Assembly (NCBI RefSeq): GCF_030272615.1
Contig: NC_081406.1
Coordinates: 247,377,218-247,441,217, forward strand
Reading direction: 5' to 3'
From: Cryptomeria japonica
Lineage: Eukaryota; Streptophyta; Pinopsida; Cupressales; Cupressaceae
DNA: 64,000 bases
Made by a program: the position numbers and the translations under genes. Below are positions 11,165 to 23,905 of the stretch, one piece after another (the first letter of the stretch is position 1; every line of letters starts with the position of its first letter). A model generated the notes under the pieces. That model saw nothing but the letters and a program-made list of their open reading frames with translations. It did not search any database and was not told the origin of the DNA.

Positions 11165-11169
11165 GTTGG

Positions 11170-11832
11170 AAAATCCCTTAACCAAGTAGCTTTAACCAGC
11201 TTGCTGTAAATCCTTTAACAGGGTGACTCAAACTCATTGAGTTCTTGAAATCCTCTAACAAGGTAACCTCTAACAGGGTTTAACCCTTAATCGGGCATTT
11301 AACCGTCCCTTAACCGGGTGATCTCTAACAGGATCGATTCCTAGCAAAACCTATTGTAATAGTCTTTAACCGGACTAAGCTCCTAACAGAGCGGACTTCT
11401 AAATAGTTCAAAAGAAGCTTGTGGGTATTCATCCCCACCGTGGTTTTTCCCAGTTGGGTTTCCACGTGAAAAAATTGTGTGTCATGTGTAGTATTTTTCA
11501 TGTGATGATTTAAGTGATTTGTGTCTGAAGGTAAATCATGCTGAGCTAGCTGTTATTATATTTCTGATGATAGATTACCTATTCATGCATAAGGGTGAAA
11601 TGAAAGTGTAGTATTAAGTTGAGTGGAAAGCTAAGTGATTAACCGGTTAATGCTTGTCACAGTCATTCTTAGCTTTACCGGTTGCACTCTGTTTCAGACC
11701 AGTGTTACTGTCTGTCAGACATTTGCAGTGTTTGTTGTCAAACCGGTTCAGGAAAAGTTTTTGTGACTGTACTGATTCACCCTCCCCCTCTCAGTACCGG
11801 TTTGGCACTTATTGTTCATCATTGAGTTATCA
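11170..11832 (+). mobile_element. C1 3' LTR, right part
   Basis: Sequence continues from 3712 once C2 is removed. Positions 11170-11400 contain degenerate repeats built on TAACAGGG/TAACCGGG. The block around 11440-11475 matches the TTTTTCCC...TTTCCACGT motif seen in the other copia LTRs, and ACTGATTCACCC...CTCTCAG appears near 11770. The exact end is uncertain by a few bases; C3 sequence starts by about 11834. Confidence 0.75.
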
Positions 11833-14445
11833 CAGTTCAACTAAGGCAGTAAGGGATTTACCTAAGATTATGAAACCTCATAATCCGGTATGTAAGGAAT
11901 GTCAAATGGGAAAGCAAGTTAGAACAACCTTTAAGAGTATTTATGAGAAATCCAATAATGTTCTTGATTTAATTCATACTGACTTATGTGGTCCGACAAG
12001 AACAAGAAGTCTATAGGGAGATAGATACTTTATGCTAATTATTGATGATTATTCTAGAATGTGTTGGGTTACTTTTCTCAGGGAGAAATCATAAGCTTTT
12101 GGAAAATTCAAACTATTCAAGGCAATGGTAGAGAATGAAACCGATAAGAAAATCAAATGTTTGAGATTTGATCAAGTAGGTGAATTTACATTTAAGGAAT
12201 TTAATGCATTCTGTGAAGTGAATGGAATCAAAAGACAACTATCAACACCCCAGACACCTCAACAAAATGGAATTGTGGAAAGGAAGATCAAAACTATTTT
12301 GGAAGCAGCTAGAAGCATGATATTGGAAGCAAATCTACCTCATGTGTATTGGAGAGAAGCAGTGAATACAATGGTTTACACTTTCAATAGAGTTCACATC
12401 AAAGGTGAAACCGGTAAGACCCCTTATGAACTATGGTTTGGTAATACTTCTACTCTTAAATACTTCAGAATATTTGGAAGCAAATGCTATATTAGGAGAG
12501 ATGAGTATATTGGTAAATTTGATCCTAGAAGTGATGAAGGAATATTTCTTGGTTATTCATCTAAGAGCAAGTCATATAGGTGTTTCAATAAAAGATTGCA
12601 GAAGATCATTGAAAGTACTAATGTGAAGATAGATGAACACTTTAGAGGAAATTCAAGGCCTATAGATTATGAACTCACAATTGAGATGATCATAAATGAA
12701 CCTATACAGAGTGCACCGGTACAAAATATGGATCCAATCACATTGGCATCATCAGAGAATTCCACAGTGATTGAAGAACAACGACATGTGAATAAACTTA
12801 GGTATTTAAGACTGAATCACTCAGAAAATCAAATAATTGGGAATAAGTATCAAGGCGTTATGACAAGAGGAAGACTGGAAAATGAAGAGGTATGCTTAAT
12901 TTCTCAAATTGAACCATCATCTGTTATTGAAGCATGTCAAGATGAACATTGGATTAAAGCAATGGAAGATGAACTAGAACAAATTGAAAAGAACAATACA
13001 TGGACATTAGTTCCCTAGCCTAAAGATAAAAATGTAATTGGAACTAAATGGGTATTCAAAAATAAACTTAATGAAGATGGTAAGGTAATCAAGAACAAAG
13101 CAAGATTATTGTGTAAAGGATATTCACAGAAAGAGGGAATTGATTATAATGAAACCTTTGCATCGGTAGCTAGAATTGAGGCAGTTAGATTTTTTCTTGC
13201 ATTTGCAACTCATAAGAACTATAAAGTATATCGGATGGATGTAAAATGTGCATTTTTGAATGGTGATCTTGAAGAGGAAGTTTACATTGAACAACCTGAT
13301 GGATTTTCATTGAAAAATGTTAAAGATATGGTTTGTAGATTAAGGAAAGCTTTGTATGGATTGAAACAAGCTCCTAGAGCTTGGTAAGCTAGATTGGACA
13401 AATATCTTTTGAAGCTTGGTTACACTAAAGGTAATGCTGACAACAACTTATATTTCAAAGTGACTAATGATGACATCTTGGTTATTGAAGTTTTTGTTGA
13501 TGATATCATTTTTGGAGGAGAAGATGGATTGTGTAAGGACTTTTCTAGCAAGATGCAGGCAAAATTTGAAATGTCTATGATTGGGGAGATAAAATTCTTT
13601 TTAGGATTGTAGATTTCACAAACTGATAAAGGTATATTCATATGTCAAACAAAATACTTGAAGGAACTACTGAAGAAATTTGGTATGGAAAACTCTAAAC
13701 CAGTAAGTACTCCTATGACTACAACTGATAAATTGACATTAAAGGATGATTCAACTCTTGTTAATCCAACAAGATACAAATCTATGATTGGAGGTTTACT
13801 GTATTTGACACAAACAAGACCTTATATAATGAATGCAGTATGTATTGTTTCAAGATTTTAGAGTAATCCTAAAGAAAATCATGAATCAACAGTAAAAAGG
13901 ATTTTCCGGTATCTACAAGGCACAACAAATCTTGGTTTATGGTATCCTAAAGATGAAAATTTTGATTTATGTGCATACACCGATGTAAATTGGGCAGAGA
14001 TGTTGATGACATAAAGAGTACCACTGGCGGTGCATTCTTTCTTAGTAGTAGATTGATTTCATGGATAAGCAAGAAGCAGAGTTGTACATCATTATCAGCA
14101 ACAGAATCAGAATATGTTACAACAACAATTAATTATACTCAGGTATTATGGATTAAGCAAATGTTGAAGGACATAAAAGCAAAATGCAAAGAACCTATAA
14201 TCATTTATTGTGATAACTCAACAACAATTCATATATCAAAGAATCCAGTATTTCACTCTAAGACTAAGCATGTTTCTATCAAATATAACTTTCTGAAAGA
14301 GAATGCTGAAGCAAAAGAAGTAAGATTGGTTCATGTAAATACTAAAGAGCATATTGCAGATATCTTTACTAAGCCTTTGCCTAAGGAAAATTTTGAATAT
14401 CTTAGAGAGTGGCTTGGGATAATACCCTCACCGGTAGAGACTTAG
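11833..14445 (+). pseudogene. C3 copia pol remnant: integrase, RT, RNase H (5'-truncated)
   Basis: The homology begins mid-integrase (STKAVRDLPKIM, then CKECQMGK), next to the C1 LTR end. C1 probably inserted here, separating the 5' half of C3. Integrase core motifs HTDLCGP and PQQNGIVER, RT motifs [20 protein letters not shown] and VFVDDIIFGG, and RNase H YCDNSTTIHI and DIFTKPLPK are visible. Breaks: stops at about 12014, 12092-12094, 13016, 13385, 13610 and 13859, and a one-base loss near 13997. The same position as 12092 is also a stop in C5. The final codon is at 14443-14445. The family is close to C4 and C5. Confidence 0.9.
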
Positions 14446-14794
14446 ACAGTTGAAGATTGACATCAAACTGACATAAACTAACAGAGAATTTTCCTGGCTT
14501 TGATGGAGGAGAGCTACTTCTCAGGGGGAGTAGTTGTTTGTATTAGATGGTTGTATGTTCTAGTATTTTTTATTGCTTTGACATTTGATGTCAAAGGGGG
14601 AGAGATATCTATGGAAAAAATTTGTATTTGGGAGACATTATTCATTGGGGGAGAGTTATTTAATCTTTGTATTTTGGTTTTGATTTCTGGTATTGATCTC
14701 TTCTGGAGATTGTTGGTTTTTGGTTTTTGGCATTCTATTTTGGCACTTAGATATTTTTCCATCTAGTGTTACCATCAATGCCAAAGGGGGAGAT
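14446..14794 (+). other. C3 3' block with four polypurine tracts
   Basis: Non-coding. Purine tracts of the AGGGGGAG type start near 14522, 14594, 14646 and 14783; the last touches the LTR. Short ORFs here (for example 14500-14766) run through the tracts and are not convincing genes. Confidence 0.7.
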
Positions 14795-15904
14795 TGCTGG
14801 TATTATGGATGTGTTACATTAGTTTTGTCATTGATGTCAACACTTATCCTTCTGGAGATCTACATTATTGGTTTGGCACTATGGTTATATTGGTTTACTG
14901 TTGAAACCAACACATTGTGTTCATCGGCAAGTTCAGTGACTTATGCATAATCACCGGTATATTGTTCACCGGCAGGTTATATGGTTCACTGGCACTAATG
15001 ATGACTTGTTATCATCTGGAGATCACTTGATTATGTCGAAGACATGGTTTGGATACTTGGTTTTGGTGTTTTGGTTATTGGCCTAATTGGGTTGACATAT
15101 TTGTTGTTACCGGCATATTGGTCTAGGTTATGGACCGGTATGCATTATCTATTCCAGATCAGCACGATACATTATAGAGATGATTTATTGATTAGATATT
15201 GTTGTAAATGTATTGAGCTGACATGTTGTATTGCATCAAGACTTATTTGTAATTGATTTAATTGTAATATTCTTAGTGAGCCGACCTACACATTTGGTCT
15301 TAGGTTTTGTATATATGAAAGATCTCATTTGTGAGATGAGACATGGGATATGGTATGTAAGGTTATAGTATGGTATTGTAACATGGTATGCATGAATATT
15401 GAAGATCATATGAGCATACCATAGAGAAGGTTCAAGGAAGATTTGAAGGTGTTTATCAGAGCTTAACCGGTATTGAGTCCAACATTGGAGATGCTATTTT
15501 GAGGAGTACATTATTCTAGGATTTAATCATCCTACTGTAGTCATTGTGACTCCCATTTGAGTAGTGTGCTCTAGGCGGTTGGCCTTTCTGCATGTGTAGA
15601 CCCCATTTGTATACACATACTATCTGTAGTAGTATCATCTGATTGTGGGTAAGGTTTCCCACTGCAGTTTTTCCCCTTATAGGGTTTCCACGTTAAAATC
15701 TTTGTGTTATGTGTTGTGGATGTTGTTTCTCTTTCTATTTCATGCATTAAGTTTCACCGGTATTGATAGTAACTGTTAATTTGTCAACCGACATTAAGTT
15801 TGGTTTACCGGTATTAAGTATCAAGTTTGATTAAGTTATAATTGGGTTGAAATTCATTGACAACTGATTCATCCCCCCTCTCAGTTACCTTTCGGTTCCT
15901 AATA
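14795..15904 (+). repeat. C3 3' LTR (about 1.1 kb)
   Basis: Starts TGCTGGTATTATGG after the polypurine tract and ends near CGGTTCCTAATA. It is similar along its length to the C4 and C5 LTRs: GTCATTGATGTCAACAC near the start, scattered ACCGGT motifs, TTTTTCCCC and TTTCCACGT near 15670, and ATTCATCCCCCCTCTCAG near 15870. The 3' edge is inferred by comparison because the terminal CA has decayed. Confidence 0.75.
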
Positions 15905-15970
15905 GATATAACATAAGATTCATATTTGTGTTGTATTGATATAACATAAGATTCATATTTGTGTTGTATG
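15905..15970. repeat. 33-bp tandem duplication next to the C3 LTR
   Basis: A 33-base unit beginning GATATAACATAAG is present twice head to tail (15905-15937 and 15938-15970), differing only at the last base. Confidence 0.9.
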
Positions 15971-18604
15971 GTTTTGATCCTATATTTTGGCATTCACATT
16001 GGGGTTAGTTATTTTTAATATTATTGTAGATTCACTATTTGAGTTGCAAATAATGAATTAGATACAAATAGAAAACCCAAAAATCCTAATGGAAGCAACA
16101 CTCAAATAGAGCATTAATGAATATAAAACAAGAATCTAAAAATAACCACAAAGCATTATACCTACATTGTTATATAGATGTACTCGAATGTTGTAGAATA
16201 ATGATTTTGCATGAATGCTCCTTGCCTACTAGTTATTTACTTTTAGCATAAGGGTACTATTTGTCTATAGATAATGAAATGAGGAGTAGAAACTTTTTTG
16301 TAATAGACTTTTTGAAATTAGAATGGAGGGCTAAGATTAGAAGATGGGTAGAGGTTAACATTAATTGCATGAGCAAAGTCTTAGCCTTTGAACAAGTGTT
16401 CAAAAGGAGTTTAAAGGTAAAATGAAGTGAGGGCAAGTGTTCATAATGAAGAGGAGAGTGACATGTTTCTCCTCTCCATATGTGAGAGATTACAAGATGG
16501 GGATTTGATTTGATTTTTAATTTGGATGGTGAAGATAAAAAAGTCAAAGCCTTTTATTCACTAGTGGGAAATCAAAAGTTGAAAAAATGTTGAGAGATTC
16601 ATTAGCCTAATCAATCAATTAAGAAAATTTTAATCAATTGATTAGTTGGAAGAAAGAGAACCTTTTTTCTTACTGTGAGGGTGTGGAATATTAAATTGAA
16701 GGAAAATATTAAGGGGGGTCAATTATACTAATTAATATATTACAAAATTATTAATTAATTTATTAGTTGAAAAAAATAGAAGATTACATTATGATATGTA
16801 AAGAAATTGAATCTTAGTCCTATTAATGCAAACTAAGATCTTAAACTCCATTGCATACCTCTAAAACATGAATAAGTTTAGCGACAATTTTAATAGGAGA
16901 ATTGAACGCTAGGATTTTGTTCCTTTGTTGCAATGGAATTGAGATTGTGAAGTGTGTGCATGGAATCTACGGTTAATGATAGAAAAAAGATTGATTTTAG
17001 CAATCAATAGTAGATTAAAGAAAAATAACATACGTGTTAAGCCAAATCTGGAACAAAGATATAGATAGGAGCATGGATTTGAAAAAATGAAGCAAAAAGT
17101 GTATTACAAGTCTTGGGTGCCATAGTCTAAAGTTGTCTGAAACTAACAAAATTGTGAAGGAAAATGCAGTTAGGAGGTTTTGAAATGTTTTCTCCTAGAA
17201 GCTTAGCCTATAACAATAGTAAATGGGCACCCAATGAATTAGTCCAAGGTTTTTCATTTGTTGAAAATCTGTAGCAACCCATAACAATTTTCTTTGTGCT
17301 CTTGTCCCACTTTTTCTATTAGATTTGAACCTACACACATGAAAAATGAGGAAACAATTGTATTGTATAGGGTCTTGCCTAAGTCAAAACCCATGTTGGT
17401 GTTCCCACCTTCACAACAGCTATGATGATGAAAATGAGTGTGTGCCCTTGCAAGGATAGAGGCTAAATCAATGAAGAATATTGAAATGACAATATTACCT
17501 TAGGTATGAAACTCTCTCATGGAGTTCCACTTAAAGATGGTAATGCAATTCTCTTTAGACAATTCCTAAAAGAGTTCATGAAATAACATGATAACAATAA
17601 ATGACAAACACGAATTCATACTTGAATATAGAGTGCTTGTAGTTTGTTACTCCTTGTAATCAAAATTTTCCCTTGGATGTAATGCTTGCTTGATGTTGTA
17701 GAATGTAGCTTAGAAATCCTTAACCTTTTGAATAATAGAAGATGTTTTTTATTATAGGCCAACACAAACTAGTCAAGTGTAAAGATCGAGACCAAATTTT
17801 AAAATGTAAAGTTTGACACTTGCGATCTAAGATTTTTCAAGAGATTTTGGTGAGACTAAGTTGGGCGCCCTATTCCTCTCAAAATAGCCTCTCCAAAAGG
17901 AAAACATGAGTGTTGAGGTTTGTACTATGGGATCTGGTCCTAATTTTGGTATTGGACAACACATTGAGTGATTGATTGATAATGAATATTCAAAGTAGCA
18001 TAGAGAATAAATGGACTTAAAATGATCTAGGAGAAATCACACTAAAGTAGGTGCCAAATAGAGTATGAAATTGTTAAGATATACAATTTACAACACTACA
18101 TGTTAATTGATTAAATAATTAATTAAATTAATTTACTTTAGGGGGAATAAAGTGGGAATAACTAGTGATTAATAGTGGATGAAAATGGTTAATTATAGAA
18201 AGTTAATAATTGAATTTTGGGATGTGTCTATATTTTTCATCTATTTGATATAATGCCAAAACTAAGAGAAGTGACATCATGTCAAAAAAAGAATGTAAAT
18301 AGGATGGAGCTTTAATGGAAGGTTACCTCGTTCACCTAGAAGAATGGGGATGAATTAGAGGTGATTCTCCCCGAAGAGATTTTTTGAGTTAGATGGGGCT
18401 TGAGAGGTCTCTTGAAGAGAGGAGGAAGATTGGGGAGGATGATGAGACAATGTGCAAAGGTGAAAGATGGGTCATGTGAGACAAATAAATTATGATGATG
18501 TACACACCAAGGATTAGATATGTTGATTGATATTCATTTAAATATGATTATATGGTGTTAAATTGTATGAATATACACATGGGATGATGATGTGTCACAA
18601 TGAT
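15971..18604. other. AT-rich region, unassigned
   Basis: No ORF here resembles a protein I know; the longest (minus strand 16257-16547) has no recognisable motif. An imperfect A/T palindrome lies at 16607-16645, and A/T-rich ATTAATTAA blocks lie near 16720-16770 and 18100-18140. It is probably old transposon or intergenic DNA. Confidence 0.5.
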
Positions 18605-18742
18605 TGTTGGAATCAAGGAACACTAAGAGGGGGGTGAATCAATGTTATGCAATTTTTAACTTTATTAACTTTTTCTTTCAACCACTTAATGCAAATGAAC
18701 AAAAGATAGATGCATAAACACATTGCAATCAACAACAACACC
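18605..18742 (-). mobile_element. Older copia-type LTR, left part (split by C4)
   Basis: Begins TGTTGGAATCAAGG and contains AAGAGGGGGGTGAATC, the minus-strand form of the G-tract/TGAATC block at the ends of the other copia LTRs. It stops at the C4 target duplicate ACACC (18738-18742) and continues after 22959. Confidence 0.6.
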
Positions 18743-19793
18743 TGTTAGGTCCCGAAGACAACTGAGAGGGGGGGTGAATCAGTTGTCAAATAAATTCAAA
18801 CCAAAAACAACTTAATCAACTTAATACTTAATACCGGTAAACCAGTCTTTTATACTGATTGACAGTTTTATCAGTTAATTGCAATACCGATAAATATTAA
18901 TGCATGAAACAAAAAGGCAAAGTCATCCACAACACATAGCACCAATATTTGTACGTGGAAACCCTGTAAGGGGAAAAACCACGGTGGGACACCTTACCCA
19001 CAATCAGATGATACTACTACAGATAGTAAGTGTATACAAATGGAGTCTACACATGCAGAAAGGCCAAGCGCCTAGAGCTCACTGCTCAAACATAGAATAG
19101 GAGTCACACTGACTACAATTGGATGGTTAAATCCAATAAGGATGTACTGCTCAAAATAGCATCTTCATATGCTGGATTCAGTATCGGTGTAGTTCTGATA
19201 TACTTTCACAAAAACCTTGCTGCACCTTCAAGTGATGTCTACGTGTATAGCTCTGCTTATTCTCGCATATACCTTCACACAATTCTTTTTTCGCATTCCA
19301 CATTTGATCTTACAAATAAGATCTTACATTTATATCATAACCTAGGACCAATTTTAGTAGGTCGGCTCTAAAGGATATTACAATAAAAATAATTTACAAT
19401 TAAAACAATATCAGATGCAATAACCGATACAACATGTCGGCTTGATGCATTTACAACAATAATAAAACATCTCCATAGTGTGTCATGCTGATCTGGAAAA
19501 GATAATCCTACCAGTGTATAACCTAGACCTATTTGCCGGTGACAACAAATATGCTAATGCCAATAAACAAATCTCCAAGACAAAGTGTCCAAACGATGTC
19601 TTCGACATAACCAAGTGTTTTCCATGCCATTCCAAGTGCCGGTGATCATTATATCCTGCCGGTGTAGCAGATACCGGTGACTGTGCATGAGTCATTTGCT
19701 TGCTGTGAATGTTGCTGATTCTCCAAAGTGCCAGAGTTGATAAGGTTTAGTAGATGTTGACATCAATGACAAAACCATACCAAAATACCAACA
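18743..19793 (-). repeat. C4 3' LTR
   Basis: On the minus strand it runs TGTTGGTATTTTGG to GGGACCTAACA. The TTTTTCCCC/TTTCCACGT block is near 18950-18985 and the G-tract near 18768. A polypurine tract follows at 19794. Confidence 0.92.
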
Positions 19794-20167
19794 ATCTCCC
19801 CCTTTGGCATTGATGGCAACACAAGATGGAAAAACCATCAAAGTGCCAAAACAGAAATGCCAAATACTAAAAGCCAACAAAAGCCAACAATCTCCCAAAA
19901 GAGATCATAACCAGAAATCAAAATACAGATACAGAGAGTAACAAACTCTCCCCCAATGAATAATCTCTCCTCAAAAGATAATGTGTTTTTCCATATCAAT
20001 CTCTCCCCCTTTGACATCAATGACAAAGTAAAAAACATTTTTTCAGATACAAAATACCAACCAATTCAGTATACCAACTACTCCCCCTGAGAAGTAGCTT
20101 CCTCATCAAAGTTGGAGTAAAAGATTTCTCTGTTAATTCTTCTGGTTGATGACAAACATCAACTTCC
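19794..20167 (-). other. C4 3' block with multiple polypurine tracts
   Basis: Purine tracts (seen as CTCCCCC on the + strand) lie near 19796, 19948, 20003 and 20081. Part of this block is now read as the tail of the RNase H frame because the pol stop codon was lost. Confidence 0.7.
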
Positions 20168-21841
20168 CAAGTCTCTACTGGTGGGGGTATGACCCCAAGC
20201 TGATCTTTGAGATATTCAAAAGTCTCCTTAGGCAGAGGTTTAGTGAAAATATTTGCAATTTGCTCTTTGGTATTCACATAAACCATTTTAATCTCTTTTG
20301 CTTCAACATTTTCCCTTAGAAAATTCAGTTTGATAGAAACATGTTTGGTTTTAGAATGTAATACCAGATTCTTAGATATATCAATTGCTGCAGTGTTATC
20401 ACAATAGATAGTAATAGCTTCCTTGCATTTTACCCTTATATCTTTCAACATTTGCTTAAGCCATAATACTTGTGTACAGTTAGTTGCTGTTGCAACATAT
20501 TCTGATTTAGCTGTTGATAAAGATGTACAACTTTATTTCTTACTCAAACAAGAAATTAATCTGCTTCCAAGAAAAAATGTTCTGCCGGTGGAGCTTTTTC
20601 TATCATCCACATCTCCTGCCCAATTTGTATCTGTGTATGCACATAATTCAAAGTTTTCATCTCTAAGATACCATAATCCAAGATTTGTAGTGCCTTGCAA
20701 GTACCAGAAAATCCTTTTTACTGCCGATTCATGATTTTCTCTAGGATTACTTTGAAATCTTGAAACAATACCTACTGCATTCTTGATATCAGGTCTTGTT
20801 TGTGTCAAATACAGTAAACCTCCTATCATAGATTTGTATCTAGTTGGATTAACGGGTGTATATTCATCCCTTTGTGATAATTTGTCATTTGTAGTCATAG
20901 GTGTGCTTACTGCTTTAGAGTTCTCCATCCCAAATTTCTTTAATAACTCCTTCAAGTACTTGGATTGACTCAAGAATATACCTTTATCAGTCTATGAAAT
21001 CTGCAATCCTAAAAAGAATTTTATTTCTCCAATCATAGACATTTCAAATTCTTGCTGCATTTCAATAGAAAATTATTTACATAATCCATCTTCTCCTCCA
21101 AAGTTTATATCATCAACAAAAACTTCTATAACCAAGATGTCATCATTTGTCACTTTATAATATAAGTTGCTGTCAGCATTACCTTTAAAAAAATGAATCT
21201 TCAAAAGATACTTATCCAATCTTGCATACCAAGCTCTTGGAGCTTGCTTCAACCCATACAAAGCTTTCCTTAACTTGCAAACCATATCTTTGTTATCTAT
21301 CAAAGAAAATCCACCAGGTTGTTCAATGTAAACTTCTTCTTCAAGATCTCCATTCAGAAATGCACATTTAATGTCCATTTGATATACTTTCTAGTTCTTG
21401 TGTGCTGCAAAAGCTAGGAATAATCTGACTGCCTCAATTCTGGCTACCAGTGCAAATGTTTCATTATAATCAATTCCTTCTTTCTGAGAATATCCCTTAC
21501 ACACTAGTCTTGCTTTATTTCTGATAACCTTACCATCTTCATTAAGTTTGTTTCTGAATACCCACTTTGTTCCAATCACATTTTTGTCTTTAGGTCGGGG
21601 AACAAATGTCCAAGTGTTTTTCTTCTCAATTTGCTCTAATTCTTCTTCCATAGCTTTAATCCAGTGTTTATCTTCACATGCCTCATTAATTGATGATGGT
21701 TCAATTTGAGAAATAAGACATACATCTTCATTTGCCAATCTTCCTCTTGTCATAACTCCTTTATACTTGTTTCCAATTATCTGATCTACAGAGTGATTCA
21801 TCAAGTTTAGGACTGTCCTTCTTGAAATAGTTAGTAGACAT
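20017..21841 (-). pseudogene. C4 remnant: gag start fused to RT and RNase H
   Basis: The ancestral gag ATG is at 21839-21841, but after about 15 codons the sequence jumps into the integrase-RT linker ([15 protein letters not shown]), so gag, protease and integrase are deleted. RT and RNase H follow: [31 protein letters not shown] (the usual second residue pair is changed), WAGDVDDRKS, YCDNTAAIDI and FTKPLPKETF. Stops interrupt at about 21390, 21070, 20992 and 20532. The normal pol stop has become Trp (VETWEV), so the last frame runs on to 20017. It is not functional. Confidence 0.9.
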
Positions 21842-21882
21842 TGGATCTCCTCAAGCTGTTAAACTTCTGCAAAAGAGAACTT

Positions 21883-21897
21883 GGCTCTGATACCAAT
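21883..21897 (-). promoter_or_regulatory. C4 primer binding site
   Basis: Minus-strand ATTGGTATCAGAGCC adjoins the 5' LTR, matching the initiator Met tRNA primer type. Confidence 0.9.
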
Positions 21898-22954
21898 TGT
21901 TAGGTCCTAGAGGCAACTGAGAGGGGGGGGGGGGGTGAATTAGTTGTCAAATAAATTCAAACCAAAAACAACTTAATTAGCTTAATGCTTAATACAAGTA
22001 AACCAGTCTTTTATACCGGTTGATAGTTTTATTAGTTAATTGCAATACCGGTAAAGATTAATGCATGAAACAAAAAGGCAAAGTCATCCACAACACATAG
22101 CACCAATATTTGTATGTGGAAACCTTGTAAGGGGAAAAACCATGGTGGGAAACCTTACCTACAATCAGATGATACTACTGTAGATAGTAAGTGTATACAA
22201 ATGGGGTCTGCACATGCAGAAAGGCCAAGCGCCTAGAGCTCACTGCTCAATCACAAAATAGGAGTCACACTGACTACAATTGGATGGTTAAATCCAATAA
22301 GGATGTACTGCTCAAAATAGCATCTTCATATGCTGGATTCAGTACCGGTGTAGTTCTGATATGCTTTCACAAAAACCTTGCTTCATCTTCAAGTGATGTC
22401 TACGTGTATAGCTCTACTTATTCTCGCATATACCTTCACACAATTCTTTTTCGCATTCCACATTTGATCTTACAAATAAGATCTTACATTTATATCATAA
22501 CCTAGGACCAATTTTAGTAGGTCGGCTCTAAAGGATATTACAATAAAAACAATTTACAAATAAAACAATATCAGATGCAATAACTGATACAACATGTCGG
22601 CTTGATGCATTTACAATAATAATAAAACATATCCATAGTGTGTCGTGTTGATCTGGAAAAGATAATCTTGCCGGTGTAAAACCTATACCTATTTGCCGGT
22701 AACAACAAATATGCTAATGCCAATAAACAAATCTCCAAGACAAAGTGTCCAAATGATGTCTTCGACATAACCAAGTGTTTTCCATGCCATTCCAAGTGTC
22801 GGTGATCATTATATCCTGCCGGTGTACCAGATACCGGTGACTGTGCATGAGTCATTTGCTTGCCGGTGAATGTTGCTGATTCTCCAAAGTGCCAGAGTTG
22901 ATAAGGTTTAGTAGGTGTTGACATCAATGACAAAACCATACCAAAATACCAACA
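21898..22954 (-). repeat. C4 5' LTR
   Basis: Partner of 18743-19793 with scattered substitutions. A long G run (about 21922-21934) replaces the seven-base run of the other copy. Confidence 0.92.
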
Positions 22955-22959
22955 ATACC

Positions 22960-23905
22960 ATAACACCAAGATTTTATACGTGGAAAACCCGGTCAAGGGA
23001 AAAAACATGGTGGGGATGAGACCCACAAAATGAGTGCACTCAAATATAAAGATTACAAGGGAATGGACATGCATTCAAGCACACTGCCTAGAGTTTACAA
23101 CTCAAAAATAAAAAGGGCTACAACCCTGGGAAGGCTTACTGTCTTAGAAAATATTTTAAAAAAGATAATTGGAATGTCTGAACTGAAAAACAACATCTAC
23201 AAATGCCAAAGTATAGTTCCAGTTAAGCACAAAACACTTGCTCTATTACACTTCGCTATTCCACTGTTCTACAATATTCCGGAGCAAAAATACTTCATTT
23301 GCGCACGTGAAACTACACACAATCGATCACTAACACTTTCCACACAACCACTGATACTCAAAATGATCATATCCATCGGTCTTATATATCCGCAACATGA
23401 AATTCGATCTTCTACATGACGGCTTCAAGAACACTAAACAAATGATGAAACATGTATACATAGTCGACTCAATCTGAACTCCAATGCATATGCGGACCAA
23501 AAAGAGTTGTCCACACATTACCCAAATATCGACTAGACATCCTTGATCACAAAAACAATCACCAAAATTACTCCTTCAATTCTGCACAATGATCAACTAT
23601 CTAACTCTGCCATACCACACTGTTCAACTCAAAAACCTGTACACCAGATCTTCTAACTCACACGACAATCATCACTATAGGCTAATATTCTGGAACAAGG
23701 TACTCCAAACATCTAACTATCTTCCTCTATCTTTGTAACACTAAATATTCAACAGAAAGGAAATTCCAACCAAAATATTATACTTTTCCAAATACTTTGT
23801 TCTATCTCATCGGACTTAACCAAAACTTCATTTTGACTTCCGGTAGGATCAGATCACATATTTGATTTACGTTGCCAGCAATGACAATGTTAGATGACTT
23901 GTCTA
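22960..23905 (-). mobile_element. Older copia-type LTR, right part
   Basis: After the C4 target duplicate the sequence resumes with TTTATACGTGGAAAACCC and AAAACATGGTGGGGATG, the same LTR block as in other copia LTRs and in the right order to continue 18742. It appears to end near 23870-23905. No internal region or second LTR was found, so it is probably a solo LTR. Confidence 0.55.

Larger units (their letters stand above)
3708..11169 (-). mobile_element. C2: near-complete Ty1/copia retrotransposon with target site duplication
   Basis: A full-length minus-strand element bounded by GTTGG at 3708-3712 and 11165-11169. LTRs are 518 bp (3713-4230) and 524 bp (10641-11164), both TG...CA. By eye they differ by the length of a GA run and one base (about 11030), so the insertion looks recent. 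It carries a tRNA-iMet-type primer site, a G-rich polypurine tract, one long gag-pol frame and a leader of about 2.3 kb. It sits inside the C1 3' LTR. The only coding break seen is a small deletion in RNase H near 4708. Confidence 0.95.
18738..22959 (-). mobile_element. C4: internally deleted copia element
   Basis: A minus-strand element with LTRs 18743-19793 (1051 bp) and 21898-22954 (1057 bp). The target duplication has decayed to ACACC (18738-18742) and ATACC (22955-22959). The internal region is only 2.1 kb because gag, protease and integrase are missing. The primer site and multiple polypurine tracts are kept. The family is the same as C3 and C5. It could have moved only with proteins supplied by relatives, unless the deletion happened after insertion. 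Confidence 0.9.

Noticed and set aside
14500-14950. Possible small membrane proteins after C3 pol
   Set aside because: The frames run across polypurine tracts and the LTR boundary and are not shared in frame by C5, so they are chance ORFs.
16257-16547. Small minus-strand gene in the unassigned region
   Set aside because: Low-complexity Leu/Ser/His composition, no motif, no promoter or splice evidence; likely a chance ORF.
22571-23074. 167-residue minus-strand ORF in the C4 5' LTR
   Set aside because: It lies wholly in LTR and flanking LTR sequence and is disrupted in the partner LTR (19483-19898 in different frames).
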